Shown: positions 1 to 8,068, counted from the stretch's first letter. The stretch: 64,000 nucleotides of DNA from Desulfosporosinus lacus DSM 15449 (GCF_900129935.1 NZ_FQXJ01000007.1:124001-188000), one strand, 5' to 3'. Made by a program: numbers and translations. Notes: generated from the letters alone by a model not told the origin.

Positions 1-187
1 TAATGTACTCTAGGATTTCGGCATGGGGAATTGGGGTTGCGCCAACTTTCAGTACGGTGTTTGAGGGTGTGTTGGATCCGGCTTTCGGTGCATCGGCCTT
101 ACTGCCACAGCCTGAGAGTACGAGGGAAAGAGTGACTAAAACAGCGAGTGATAAAGCAAGGTAACGGTGATTTTTAAGTTTAAACAT
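1..187 (-). CDS. metQ: MetQ-type methionine-binding lipoprotein (partial)
   Basis: This is the first 62 residues of a secreted solute-binding protein that runs off the left edge. A basic start (MFKLKNHR), a hydrophobic stretch and the lipobox LVLSGC at about residues 22-27 mark a lipoprotein signal peptide. The mature part begins with a Ser/Pro-rich linker and then LKVGATPIPHAEIL, typical of the NlpA/MetQ family that delivers methionine to the MetNI transporter. An AGGAGG ribosome-binding site sits 6 bases before the ATG. It is the third gene of metN-metI-metQ, all on the minus strand, and is expected to share the SAM-I riboswitch control seen upstream of metN. The family call is firm; D- or L-methionine preference cannot be judged from the fragment. 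Confidence 0.9.
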   Translation of the reverse strand, partial: MFKLKNHRYLALSLAVLVTLSLVLSGCGSKADAPKAGSNTPSNTVLKVGATPIPHAEILEYI

Positions 188-289
188 GATTTCTTCCTCC
201 TATTTGTTGAGTTTGGTTTGAACATTGAATAATAGGGTTTGCTTTGTGCTTCGTAGCAGATGAAGCGCCGGTGAGGTAACAGCCTTGGT

Positions 290-976
290 TTAATGAGTAA
301 GTTTGCGTGCCAGTGCAGTTCCCAGAGATTGTATGATTTGAACGATCACGACTAGAATGACGACGGTGACGATCATAATATCGGTTCGGAAACGACTGTA
401 GCCATATTGAATGGCTAAGTCTCCTAACCCACCCCCGCCAACGGTACCAGCCATTGCAGTGTAGCCGATGACACTAATCGTCGTGATGGCGACGCCTAGG
501 ATAAGTGAAGCCTTCGCTTCAGGCAGAAGAACTTTTTGAATAATTTGTTTGGGGGATGCCCCCATGGATAAAGCTGCTTCGATCACGCCGTAGGGCACTT
601 CTTTTAGGGAACTTTCCACGACTCGGGCCACAAACGGAGCAGCGGAGATAACAAGTGGGACAATTGCAGCTGTTGTGCCGATGGACGTGCCAACAACTGA
701 TTTAGTGAATGGGATTAAGGCTACTAAAAGAATGATGAATGGAGCGGAACGTAAGATGTTGACAAGGGTTCCTAAAGTTCGTTCTACCCACGGGTTGGGC
801 ATAATGTGTCCGGGAGAGGTGACAACCAAAATAATGCCTAAAGGGAGTCCTAACAGGTAAGCGAATACCGTAGAGGCGGCGACCATATAGAGGGTTTCGC
901 CGGTTGCCGGGATAATAAGTCGGAGTAAATCAGCCCAAAAAGTGACTTGAAAAAGCAGGGATGAATCAAAGGGCAT
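290..976 (-). CDS. metI: Methionine ABC transporter permease MetI
   Basis: This 228-residue inner-membrane permease has about five to six hydrophobic segments and the BPD_transp_1 EAA loop (EAALSMGASPKQIIQKVLLPEA, about residues 132-153) that docks on the ATPase. It pairs with MetN (upstream, start overlapping the metN stop by 11 bases) and MetQ (about 100 bases downstream) to import methionine. Length is normal for MetI (about 215-230). The start at 976 gives MPFDSSLLF and lies inside the metN end, which implies translational coupling. Identification rests on sequence style plus the neighbours and is secure. Confidence 0.92.
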   Translation of the reverse strand: MPFDSSLLFQVTFWADLLRLIIPATGETLYMVAASTVFAYLLGLPLGIILVVTSPGHIMPNPWVERTLGTLVNILRSAPFIILLVALIPFTKSVVGTSIGTTAAIVPLVISAAPFVARVVESSLKEVPYGVIEAALSMGASPKQIIQKVLLPEAKASLILGVAITTISVIGYTAMAGTVGGGGLGDLAIQYGYSRFRTDIMIVTVVILVVIVQIIQSLGTALARKLTH

Positions 977-1991
977 GTTGAATCACCTCCACTTTTAATT
1001 CCCGAGATGCTAAATAGCGGTGAGCCTCTTTAAGCTGTGCGGGGTTTCCCAGTAGTTCCAGGGTTAAAGTGCCAAAGAGCGTAGATCTCAAATGATCGAT
1101 ACTCCCATAGAGGATGTTTGCCCGAACGTCGCAAGTGCGTAATAAATCGGTAATAATCGGATCTGAAGCTCGTGAGCCAAGAAATTGAATGCGAACAATT
1201 TCTGAGTCCCGATGTGTTGAAAGCTCCTTTAACAGGTCGGCAGGAAGTTCGTTCGGAAAAACGGTTGAGATAAACTGGCGAGCGATATCTGATTGCGGTT
1301 TTATGAAAACAGACTCGACAGGGCCATTTTCCACAATACGGGCTTCATGAATAACTGCAACATCCGTGCAGATTTCTTTGACCACTTTCATTTCATGGGT
1401 AATCATTACTATTGTTAAACCGAGTTTTTGGTTAATATCGCGAAGCAGGTTTAAGATTGAAAGAGTGGTTTGTGGATCTAACGCTGAGGTGGCTTCGTCA
1501 CACAGAAGGACTTGAGGCTTTGTGGCGAGCGCTCGCGCAATGCCAACTCGCTGTTTTTGGCCCCCGCTTAATTGAGCAGGGTAAGCAGATGACTTGTCTT
1601 CCAGACCGACGAGATGGAGTAACTCTTTTACCCTTATCGAGATTTCTTTCTTTGGTACTCCGGCAATTTCTAAAGGAAAGGCAATGTTTTCTGCAACGGT
1701 CCGCGATTGAAGGAGATAAAAGTGTTGAAAGATCATTCCGATATTCTGACGCGCTTGACGAAGTTCTCGGTTAGAAAGCTTGGTTAAGTCTTGTCCGGCA
1801 ACGACGACTTGACCGCTCGTAGGTTTCTCAAGAAGGTTTAAGCAACGCACCAGCGTGCTTTTGCCTGCACCGCTTAATCCAATAATACCGTAGATGGCTC
1901 CCTGCAATATGTTCAAGGATACATTATCAATGGCTATGATGGTCCCTTGGCGGGAGGAGTACTTTTTGACTAATTGATTAATCTGAATCAA
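966..1991 (-). CDS. metN: Methionine ABC transporter ATP-binding protein MetN
   Basis: This is the 341-residue ATPase of the MetNIQ importer. Walker A is GLSGAGKST, the signature is LSGGQKQRVGIARAL and Walker B is LLCDEATSALD. The last ~90 residues form the NIL regulatory domain characteristic of MetN, which in characterised homologues binds methionine and inhibits transport. I place the start at the TTG of LIQINQLVKK because a perfect AAAGGAGG lies 6-7 bases upstream. The open frame continues 59 codons further up, but that stretch is hairpin-rich leader without a start signal. First gene of the operon, downstream of a SAM-I riboswitch. Confidence 0.93.
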   Translation of the reverse strand: MIQINQLVKKYSSRQGTIIAIDNVSLNILQGAIYGIIGLSGAGKSTLVRCLNLLEKPTSGQVVVAGQDLTKLSNRELRQARQNIGMIFQHFYLLQSRTVAENIAFPLEIAGVPKKEISIRVKELLHLVGLEDKSSAYPAQLSGGQKQRVGIARALATKPQVLLCDEATSALDPQTTLSILNLLRDINQKLGLTIVMITHEMKVVKEICTDVAVIHEARIVENGPVESVFIKPQSDIARQFISTVFPNELPADLLKELSTHRDSEIVRIQFLGSRASDPIITDLLRTCDVRANILYGSIDHLRSTLFGTLTLELLGNPAQLKEAHRYLASRELKVEVIQHAL

Positions 1992-1998
1992 AGGCTTA

Positions 1999-2131
1999 CC
2001 TCCTTTATTTGAATTTCTGGAAGGTCCCTTCTCGCCATCATGGCCCCTTGCCATCCATGGCGGCGCTCTAATCTCGAACGTCCTGTTCGAGTCTTGGCTA
2101 CAGGGACACTTGGCCGTCCTTGGCCAGCGCA
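1999..2131 (-). promoter_or_regulatory. Run of five short hairpins in the metN leader, three with GGA loops
   Basis: Read 5' to 3' on the minus strand after the riboswitch terminator, the leader contains palindromes at 2126-2111 (TGGCC AAGGAC GGCCA), 2091-2073 (CTCGAAC AGGAC GTTCGAG), 2061-2050 (GCC ATGGAT GGC), 2045-2034 (GCC ATGAT GGC) and 2031-2020 (GAAGG GA CCTTC). The metN AGGAGG follows at 2006-1999. The first three expose ANGGA in the loop, the pattern bound by CsrA/RsmA-type proteins. This is direct observation; a CsrA role is inference. Confidence 0.6.
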
Positions 2132-2162
2132 CAACAAAACTCCGCGAAGAAAACCCGCGGAG
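2131..2162 (-). terminator. Riboswitch expression-platform terminator
   Basis: On the minus strand CTCCGCG and CGCGGAG form a 7-bp GC-rich stem with a 9-base loop, followed by TTTTGTTGT. It lies directly after the SAM-I aptamer, so it is the expected SAM-induced intrinsic terminator upstream of metN. Confidence 0.85.
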
Positions 2163-2177
2163 TACCATTCGGTTTTC

Positions 2178-2276
2178 CTCTTATCTCCCAGATTTCTCTG
2201 CAGGAGTTAGCACCGTGCATAAATGCCGGTTGCCGGGCTTCATCGGGCCAGTCCCTCCACCTACTCTGAATAAGAG
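2178..2276 (-). promoter_or_regulatory. SAM-I riboswitch (S-box) aptamer
   Basis: The minus strand carries the S-box landmarks in order: CTCTTATTCAGAG, GGTGGAGGGACTGGCCC, GATGAAGCCCGGCAACC, GGTGCTAACTCC and closing GAGATAAGAG, which pairs with the opening CTCTTAT (P1). This is the SAM-I aptamer class, which turns off methionine genes when S-adenosylmethionine is abundant. The downstream hairpin with a T-run is the terminator. The location fits control of metNIQ. Confidence 0.96.
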
Positions 2277-2383
2277 TCTTATATGAAGTTTTCTTGTGTC
2301 AAGTGTACTAATGAATGTTTATATTTTAGCATAGGGGGAGAGACATTTGCAAGAGGTAATCTTGATCTTAAAATATAAAAAGC

Positions 2384-2412
2384 TTGACAACAGCACAGCG
2401 CTTTAATAAATT
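2384..2412 (+). promoter_or_regulatory. Probable sigma-A promoter of yerC-hisZ
   Basis: A consensus -35 TTGACA at 2384-2389 is followed after 17 bases by TAAATT (4 of 6 matches to the -10). The start codon lies about 43 bases downstream. The -10 is embedded in the palindrome described at 2397-2420. Confidence 0.6.
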
Positions 2413-2420
2413 AAAGGGAG
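2397..2420 (+). promoter_or_regulatory. Operator-like palindrome overlapping the yerC promoter
   Basis: The core is the inverted repeat CTTTAAT AA ATTAAAG over the -10 region, preceded by AGCG. About 17 of 24 aligned positions agree with the palindrome at the hisG promoter (6003-6026), both sharing GCTTTAA and TAAAG half-sites. Position over the -10 suits a repressor. YerC itself, a TrpR-fold protein, is the obvious candidate ligand, which is inference. Confidence 0.5.
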
Positions 2421-2454
2421 ACAGTGATTTTGTTCTATTTGAGGAGGAAAATGC

Positions 2455-2787
2455 ATGTCAAGTGATGAGCGTTTACAGAATCCCTTAACGGATGCCCTAG
2501 TTGAAGCTGTTTTGTTGCTTGAAAACAAAGAAGAGTGTTATCGGTTCTTTGAAGATATTGCGACAGTTGCAGAAATTAAGGCTTTGGCTCAACGTCTGGA
2601 AGTTGCTAAAATGTTACAAAGGAATGAAACCTATACGGCGATTACTGAAGTGACGGGAGTTAGTACTGCGACGATCAGCCGGGTAAAACGCTGTTTGAAT
2701 TTCGGAGCAGATGGATACCAACTCATCTTGAGGCGTCTGAAAGAACAGAACGCACAGAAAATAGACACCAATGAAGGAGAATCATGA
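2455..2787 (+). CDS. yerC: YerC/YecD family TrpR-like transcriptional regulator
   Basis: This is a 110-residue all-helical DNA-binding protein. The helix-turn-helix lies at about residues 60-85 (YTAITEVTGVSTATISRVKR), as in TrpR-superfamily YerC proteins, and the length fits (about 100). GAGGAGG is 6 bases before the ATG. The last codons overlap hisZ by 4 bases (ATGA), so the two are co-translated. Pairing with a histidine-biosynthesis subunit, and a palindrome shared by its own promoter and the his operon promoter, suggest it is the local histidine repressor. The corepressor is not evident from sequence. Confidence 0.85.
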   Translation: MSSDERLQNPLTDALVEAVLLLENKEECYRFFEDIATVAEIKALAQRLEVAKMLQRNETYTAITEVTGVSTATISRVKRCLNFGADGYQLILRRLKEQNAQKIDTNEGES

Positions 2788-3938
2788 TGCTGAGAACAAA
2801 TTTAGGGCTGCGTATACCAAAGGGCATGCGAGATCTTTTACCTGAGGAGATCGCCGTGCAAGAGGGTTTAGAAGAAAAAATTCTTACACTTTTTCGACAG
2901 TGGTCTTACCAAAAGGTACTGACTCCCACTCTGGAATATTCTGCTTGCGTTCAACCAGATGTTGAACAAGAGGATTCATTATACAAATTTTTTGACCGCG
3001 AAGGGCGTATATTAACGTTACGTCCAGAACTGACGATACCTATTGCTCGCCTTGTCAGCACACGTATGCGCGGTGGGGAATTTCCACTGCGCTTGTGTTA
3101 TGGTGCAGATGTCTATCGAAACACTACCGTTAGACACAGAGAGTTCCGCCAAGTCGGTGTAGAGCTTGTAGGGTCTGATCAAGAACTTGCCGATGCAGAA
3201 GTAATTGCCCTAGCAGTAGAAGCTATTGCTGGTTTAGGCTTGGATAATTATCAGTTTAACCTGGGGCATATGGGGATCTTTTCAGGGCTCATGCTGGAAG
3301 CAGGGGTCGATGAAGGGATACAGACTCAGCTGGAAGAAGCGTTAGCCCGCAAAGATATGGTGGGTGTAGAAAGCTGTGTCATACAAAGTGGCCTGCCAGG
3401 GCGAGTTCAGGAGCTGTTACTTCGGTTGCCCCATTTTCATGGAGGAGAGGAAATTCTCGATGAAGTCCTCGCTTGGAGTGAGCGGCCAGCGATTCGGGAA
3501 GCCGTCGAAAGCCTCAGAAGAATTTATCAGTATTTAAATTATTTCGGAGTTCAAGCAAATGTATCCTTAGATTTAGGTATACTTCGTGGCTTTTCATATT
3601 ATACTGGGGCGGTGTTTGAAGGGTATGTTCCGGGAATGGGTTTTCCAGTCGTTGAAGGCGGACGTTATGATGCTTTATATGGTGACTTTGGGATTCCGCA
3701 ACCAGCAACTGGGTTCGCTATCCACCTGGGTAATTTATTAGAACAATTCCCACTTTCGGCAGTCAAGGGATCAGATGTGTTGGTATATGGTTCTGATGCA
3801 AAGCAGATCATTAGTCAGTGCCAAGCTTTAAGATCCCAAGGGAAAAGAGTCGAGATGGCTCTGGGAGTATTAGGAGAAGACGAAGCTCAGAAAATAATGC
3901 TTCAAAAGAATATAAAGCAAATTTTATATGTTGAATAA
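2784..3938 (+). CDS. hisZ: ATP phosphoribosyltransferase regulatory subunit HisZ
   Basis: This 384-residue paralogue of histidyl-tRNA synthetase has kept the class II synthetase core but not the C-terminal anticodon-binding domain. Motif 2-like LRPELTIPIARLV and the HisA-type GGRYDALYGDFG are visible at about 78-90 and 292-303. HisZ complexes with short-form HisG to build the first enzyme of histidine synthesis and confers feedback inhibition. The short HisG encoded at 6091 lacks its own regulatory domain, so the two belong together although separated by pfkA. Two ATG codons in tandem could start it; the first overlaps the yerC stop. Confidence 0.9.
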   Translation: MMLRTNLGLRIPKGMRDLLPEEIAVQEGLEEKILTLFRQWSYQKVLTPTLEYSACVQPDVEQEDSLYKFFDREGRILTLRPELTIPIARLVSTRMRGGEFPLRLCYGADVYRNTTVRHREFRQVGVELVGSDQELADAEVIALAVEAIAGLGLDNYQFNLGHMGIFSGLMLEAGVDEGIQTQLEEALARKDMVGVESCVIQSGLPGRVQELLLRLPHFHGGEEILDEVLAWSERPAIREAVESLRRIYQYLNYFGVQANVSLDLGILRGFSYYTGAVFEGYVPGMGFPVVEGGRYDALYGDFGIPQPATGFAIHLGNLLEQFPLSAVKGSDVLVYGSDAKQIISQCQALRSQGKRVEMALGVLGEDEAQKIMLQKNIKQILYVE

Positions 3939-4109
3939 GGAAAGCTAGACGGGGATGTTTCCCTTGTCCAAATCTTTGTGCAGACGTTGCTTGCGTTGTT
4001 GATGTAAATACGTGAGTATTTGGAATGCGGAAAACGTTTAGCATACTTTTGTGTTGGAATATTATATAATAACGTAATAAATACATCTAAATAAAAGGGG
4101 GTGTAATGA

Positions 4110-5189
4110 TTGCGTAAACTTGCGGTACTTACTGGCGGAGGAGATTGCCCGGGGCTTAATGCTGTGATCAGGGCAATTGCTAAGAGCGCGCATGGATATG
4201 GAATTGAAGTGCTTGGTATTAGGGATGGTTTCCGTGGAGCTGTAGAAGGAGATTTTATGTCTCTTTCTCTGAAGGATGTTTCGGGTATCTTACCACGCGG
4301 GGGTACTATTCTCGGAACTACGAATCGAGACAACCCTTTTGCTTATGAAATGAAACTAAATGGGATGACTCAACCTGTAGATCGCTCAGACGACGTGATC
4401 CGAAATTTGCAAGAGCACGGAGTAGATGCCCTGTTAGCCATCGGTGGGGACGGGAGTTTGAACATCGCTCTTAAGTTTGCGAATAAAGGACTTAAAGTTA
4501 TTGGAATTCCTAAGACTATCGATAATGATTTAATGGCCACAGATCAAACATTTGGTTTTCAAACGGCGGTGGATACAGCCCAAGAAGCGTTGGACCGTTT
4601 GCATACCACAGCGGAATCTCATCATAGGGTCATGGTTCTTGAAGTCATGGGTCGTTATGCTGGCTGGATAGCTTTGTACGCTGGTGTCGCAGGAGGAGCA
4701 GATGTCATCCTAATTCCGGAGATTCCATATAATCTTAATCGGATTGCCTTAAGTATTCAGAAACGAGCCAAGCAAGGAAAGAAATTCAGTATTATCGTCG
4801 TGGCAGAAGGTGCAAAGCCCTTGGGTGGCGAAATGGTAGTTGAACGAATGATGACCGGGCGAGTTGACCCGATTAAATTAGGAGGGATTGGCGCTAAAAT
4901 TGGCCATGATCTTGAAGAGCATTACGGGATGGAAACCCGAGTGACGGTGCTCGGACATCTGCAACGCGGAGGGTCCCCTAATGCCTATGATCGAGTACTG
5001 TCTACTCGCTATGGGGCTGCGGCGGTAGATGCTGCGTTGGAAGAAGAATTTGGGATCATGGTAGCACTGCAAGGCAGGGAGATTGTAAGAGTTCCCCTCC
5101 GTGAAGCAGTGGATCAAATTAAACTTGTGCCCTTAAATGATCCCTTATTGTTAGCGGCGCGCACTCTGGGGATGGAGATGGGAGATTGA
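4110..5189 (+). CDS. pfkA: 6-phosphofructokinase, group III type
   Basis: This 359-residue cytoplasmic phosphofructokinase is about 40 residues longer than the classical 319-residue bacterial enzyme, placing it in group III. The phosphate-donor site reads GGGDCPGLN at the N terminus. GGDGS at about 112-116 has the Gly typical of ATP users (PPi enzymes have Asp). PKTIDND at about 134-140 has the Lys otherwise associated with PPi enzymes. This G/K combination is found in ATP-dependent group III members, so ATP use is likely but not certain. The start is TTG with GGGGGTG upstream. It sits between hisZ and a methylase remnant; a TATAAT lies at 4065-4070. Confidence 0.88.
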   Translation: MRKLAVLTGGGDCPGLNAVIRAIAKSAHGYGIEVLGIRDGFRGAVEGDFMSLSLKDVSGILPRGGTILGTTNRDNPFAYEMKLNGMTQPVDRSDDVIRNLQEHGVDALLAIGGDGSLNIALKFANKGLKVIGIPKTIDNDLMATDQTFGFQTAVDTAQEALDRLHTTAESHHRVMVLEVMGRYAGWIALYAGVAGGADVILIPEIPYNLNRIALSIQKRAKQGKKFSIIVVAEGAKPLGGEMVVERMMTGRVDPIKLGGIGAKIGHDLEEHYGMETRVTVLGHLQRGGSPNAYDRVLSTRYGAAAVDAALEEEFGIMVALQGREIVRVPLREAVDQIKLVPLNDPLLLAARTLGMEMGD

Positions 5190-5214
5190 ACCTTGAAAGA
5201 TAGGAGGCTGAAAA

Positions 5215-5697
5215 ATGAGTGGCAAATTATCTCTAGATCAGCTCGAAAGTTTTTTGGATGAGACTTGCGATTCTTTACGAGGGGATCGGGAAGCTACGGA
5301 ATTCAAAGAATATGTCATTGCAATTCTTTTTTTAAAGCGTTTAAACGACCGATTTAAACTGGAACGCGAGGTTAGGCGTAAAAAACTTACGGTGAAAGGG
5401 TTGTCTCAAGGTCAAATAGAGGAAGAGTTAGAAAAAAGGGAATCCTATCGTTTGTTTGTACCGAGGATCGCGCGTTGGGACATGGTAAAACTAGAAAAAC
5501 AAGACTTAGGTTCCTATCTGGCGAAGGCCTTTGCAGAGATTGATGATAAAAACAGGGGTTGTTTGGGCGTTTTAAACACTGTTGACTTTAGTAAGACTAC
5601 TGAAACGGGCGAGAGGTATATTACTAATGACGAGTTAGCTCAGCTAGTTAAAGATTTTGAGGAATTGAAGTTATCGGATGATAACTTAGCCTTTTAA
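5215..5697 (+). pseudogene. Remnant of type I restriction methylase HsdM (N-terminal domain only)
   Basis: This 160-residue frame matches only the HsdM N-terminal helical domain: KLSLDQLESFLDETCDSLRG, then ILFLKRLNDRF, ending ELKLSDDNLAF just where intact HsdM proteins enter the SAM-methyltransferase domain. No NPPF motif, HsdS or HsdR follows; after the TAA come about 100 AT-rich bases and a terminator. It cannot methylate DNA by itself. It starts 25 bases after pfkA with its own AGGAGG-like site, so it is probably still transcribed. A retained small protein is possible, but a decayed gene is more likely. Confidence 0.75.
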
Positions 5698-5807
5698 ATC
5701 CTGAAAGAGATAGAGATAATAAGTTTAAACCTGAAGAACTAATGATTCAGATAAGGATAATGAGCAAATTAGTTTTTATCTATAAAATGAGCTTTAAAAT
5801 ATAAGAG

Positions 5808-5843
5808 CAGAGAGAAAGTCAGCTTGACTACTCTCTGTTTTTT
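5808..5843 (+). terminator. Intrinsic terminator after pfkA/hsdM remnant
   Basis: CAGAGAG and CTCTCTG form the outer stem, and AGTCA/TGACT extend it around a 3-base loop, followed by TTTTTT. It ends the pfkA transcription unit before the his promoter. Confidence 0.9.
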
Positions 5844-5964
5844 AGTTCGGTTTTCACCATGCCCCACGTGAATATCACCAATTTAAAAGGTTTTAACTTT
5901 TATTTTGATAAATTCTTAGGAAAAATTCGGAGGATTAGGACTTATTTAAATTTATGATAAGGGG

Positions 5965-5993
5965 TTGCCAGAGTGAAGGTACATTGATATAAT
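5965..5993 (+). promoter_or_regulatory. Promoter of the his operon
   Basis: TTGCCA (5965-5970), a 17-base spacer and a perfect TATAAT (5988-5993) make a strong sigma-A promoter. The expected start at about 6000 puts the palindrome at 6003-6026 right at the beginning of the transcript, and hisG 90 bases downstream. Confidence 0.85.
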
Positions 5994-6002
5994 TAATATA
6001 TT

Positions 6003-6026
6003 AGTGCTTTAACTAACTAAAGCGCT
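6003..6026 (+). promoter_or_regulatory. Operator-like palindrome at the his operon start site
   Basis: This imperfect 24-bp palindrome has half-sites AGTGCTTTA and TAAAGCGCT (9 of 12 base pairs symmetric). It resembles the element over the yerC-hisZ -10 region. Its place immediately downstream of the -10 would block initiation or escape when bound. No T-box or attenuator hairpin is seen in this leader, which makes a protein repressor such as YerC more plausible. Confidence 0.55.
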
Positions 6027-6090
6027 AAAACGAATTGAACTGGAAAACTAAAAGTATTGTGTTTTGGGACATTTGAGAGGGGATGCCAAG

Positions 6091-6765
6091 TTGGATAAAG
6101 AATTCTTGACGATTGCCTTACCTAAAGGAAAGTTGCTTATTGATTCGATTCAATTGTTGAGTCGGGTTGGGATAGAATGCAGCCATGTAAATGAAGATTC
6201 ACGGAAGCTGTTCTATGATCTTCCGAACAGTAAAGTAAAGATTATAATTTGCAGACCTACTGATATTCCGACCTATGTAGAATATGGGGCAGCGGATCTG
6301 GGTTTCGTAGGGAAGGATACCTTGCTGGAAGAGAACAAGGATGTGGCGGAATTACTGGACCTGAAATTTGGCTATTGTCGTTTTGTGGTGGCAATGTTGG
6401 AGGCGAGTGTTCCTCCTAAACTTCCGAGCGGAGAGTACGATTTAAGTGGACTAAACCATCAACGTGTTGCCACGAAGTTCCCTCGGGTAACAGAGACCTA
6501 TTTTAGCGGAATTGGCATGCAGGTGACTCCCATTAAATTGCACGGAAATATGGAGTTAGCTCCGTGTGTTGATCTGGCAGAAATGATAGTCGATATTGTT
6601 TCCACGGGAAAAACGCTCAAGGAAAACCATTTGGTCGAGGTAGCCCCGATTCTTGAAGCGACTACCCGCCTAATTGCTAATCGAGTAGCCTACCGCATGA
6701 AATACGAGCGGATTCGAGATTTGGTCGAGTGTTTACGCAAAGATTTACTAACATATGGGGGATGA
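6091..6765 (+). CDS. hisG: ATP phosphoribosyltransferase catalytic subunit HisG (short form)
   Basis: This enzyme catalyses the first step of histidine synthesis, ATP plus PRPP to phosphoribosyl-ATP. At 224 residues it is the short HisG without the C-terminal ACT-like domain, so it needs HisZ (encoded at 2784). ALPKGKLL near the N terminus and the PRPP-site stretch [14 protein letters not shown] are visible. I use TTG at 6091 because GAGAGGGG lies about 8 bases before it. A TTG at 6064 in the same frame has no ribosome-binding site. First gene of an eight-gene his operon with very short or overlapping junctions. Confidence 0.93.
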   Translation: MDKEFLTIALPKGKLLIDSIQLLSRVGIECSHVNEDSRKLFYDLPNSKVKIIICRPTDIPTYVEYGAADLGFVGKDTLLEENKDVAELLDLKFGYCRFVVAMLEASVPPKLPSGEYDLSGLNHQRVATKFPRVTETYFSGIGMQVTPIKLHGNMELAPCVDLAEMIVDIVSTGKTLKENHLVEVAPILEATTRLIANRVAYRMKYERIRDLVECLRKDLLTYGG

Positions 6766-6772
6766 GCGATTT

Positions 6773-8068
6773 ATGAAAGTTGAGAAGCTAACTGATCTTA
6801 ATTTACAACGTCTTACTCGAAAGTCGTATGGGGAGGATGAAGTTCTAGAGCAACGTGTTACAGCAATACTCAAACGTGTTCGGGACGAGGGAGAAGACGC
6901 AATTTATCAACTAACTGAAGAATTTGATCATGTAAGCCTGCGGCAAAACGGTTTGCGTGTCTCGGATGAGGAGATTCAAGTGGCCTATCAAGAGGTGAGT
7001 GAAGATTTCTTACAGGCCTTGCGTACCGCTAAAGCAAATATTTTAAGGTACCATGAAAAACAAAAACGAATCTCCTGGCTAGAGCCAGATTCAGATGGGA
7101 GTATTCTTGGACAATTGCTGCTTCCGCTCAAGCGAGTGGGTATTTATGTACCCGGGGGAACAGCGTCTTATCCGTCGTCGGTTTTGATGAATGCTTTACC
7201 GGCAATTGTAGCTGGAGTACGGGAAATCGTGATGGTCAGTCCCCCTAGGGTTGATGGAACTCTTCTTCCAGAGGTTTTGGTTGCGGCGGCTGAAGCAGGA
7301 GTGACCGAAGTGTACAAAGTGGGCGGAGCTCAAGGAATTGCCGCCTTAGCCTATGGAACGGAAAACCTCTTTCCGGTTGATAAGATAACCGGACCTGGGA
7401 ACATTTACGTGACCTTAGCCAAAAAGCAAGTCTTTGGAACAGTGGATATTGACATGCTGGCCGGACCAAGTGAAATCTTAATTCTAGTGGATGAGAGCGG
7501 ATGTCCAGAAGAATTAGCCGCGGATTTACTCTCCCAGGCCGAGCATGATCGGTTAGCCTCGGCAATCTTGGTCTCGCCATCTCGAGAACTTCTTGAACAG
7601 ACAATCGTTGCTGTGGAAAGACAACTGGAAAGTTTACCCCGTGCTGAGATTGCTCGAGCGTCTTGGGAAACCTATGGAGCGGCGATTCTTGTCTCAGATC
7701 TCCAAGAAGGAATGGATTTGGCTAATAAAATTGCCCCAGAGCATTTTGAACTAGTCGTCAAAGACCCGTATTCCTGGTTAGGTCAAGTCCGCAATGTTGG
7801 GGCGGTCTTTCTAGGACGATATTCTCCTGAACCTGTCGGAGATTACTTTGCAGGGCCAAACCATGTATTACCGACCGGAGGCTCGGCACGTTTTTATTCT
7901 CCACTTAATGTGGATATGTTTATGAAAAAGGTTAGTGTGATCGGATATTCGGAAGCAGCCCTTAAGAGAGACGCCAAGCAGATTGCTTTACTCGCCCGCA
8001 GCGAGGGGTTAGAAGCACATGCCCGCGCTGTAGAAGTGCGGTTTAGAGAAAAAGAAGGCGAAAATTAG
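6773..8068 (+). CDS. hisD: Histidinol dehydrogenase HisD
   Basis: This 431-residue NAD-dependent enzyme oxidises histidinol twice to histidine, the last step of the pathway. Family hallmarks are present: VPGGTASYPSSVLM, KVGGAQGIAALAYGT, DKITGPGNIYV, DMLAGPSEILI and the metal/catalytic region AEHDRLASAILV with EHFELVV. Start chosen at ATG 6773 with GGGGGATGAG upstream; an in-frame ATG at 6755 overlaps hisG and lacks a site. Length is normal (about 430). It follows hisG without a gap. Confidence 0.95.
   Translation: MKVEKLTDLNLQRLTRKSYGEDEVLEQRVTAILKRVRDEGEDAIYQLTEEFDHVSLRQNGLRVSDEEIQVAYQEVSEDFLQALRTAKANILRYHEKQKRISWLEPDSDGSILGQLLLPLKRVGIYVPGGTASYPSSVLMNALPAIVAGVREIVMVSPPRVDGTLLPEVLVAAAEAGVTEVYKVGGAQGIAALAYGTENLFPVDKITGPGNIYVTLAKKQVFGTVDIDMLAGPSEILILVDESGCPEELAADLLSQAEHDRLASAILVSPSRELLEQTIVAVERQLESLPRAEIARASWETYGAAILVSDLQEGMDLANKIAPEHFELVVKDPYSWLGQVRNVGAVFLGRYSPEPVGDYFAGPNHVLPTGGSARFYSPLNVDMFMKKVSVIGYSEAALKRDAKQIALLARSEGLEAHARAVEVRFREKEGEN

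Noticed and set aside
1992-2168. 59-codon N-terminal extension of metN
   Set aside because: It lies over the terminator and leader hairpins and has no ribosome-binding site, while TTG at 1991 has AAAGGAGG.
5698-6060. T-box or attenuator for the his operon
   Set aside because: No AAGGTGGTACCGC-like sequence, leader peptide or second hairpin was found; only the pfkA terminator, promoter and palindrome.
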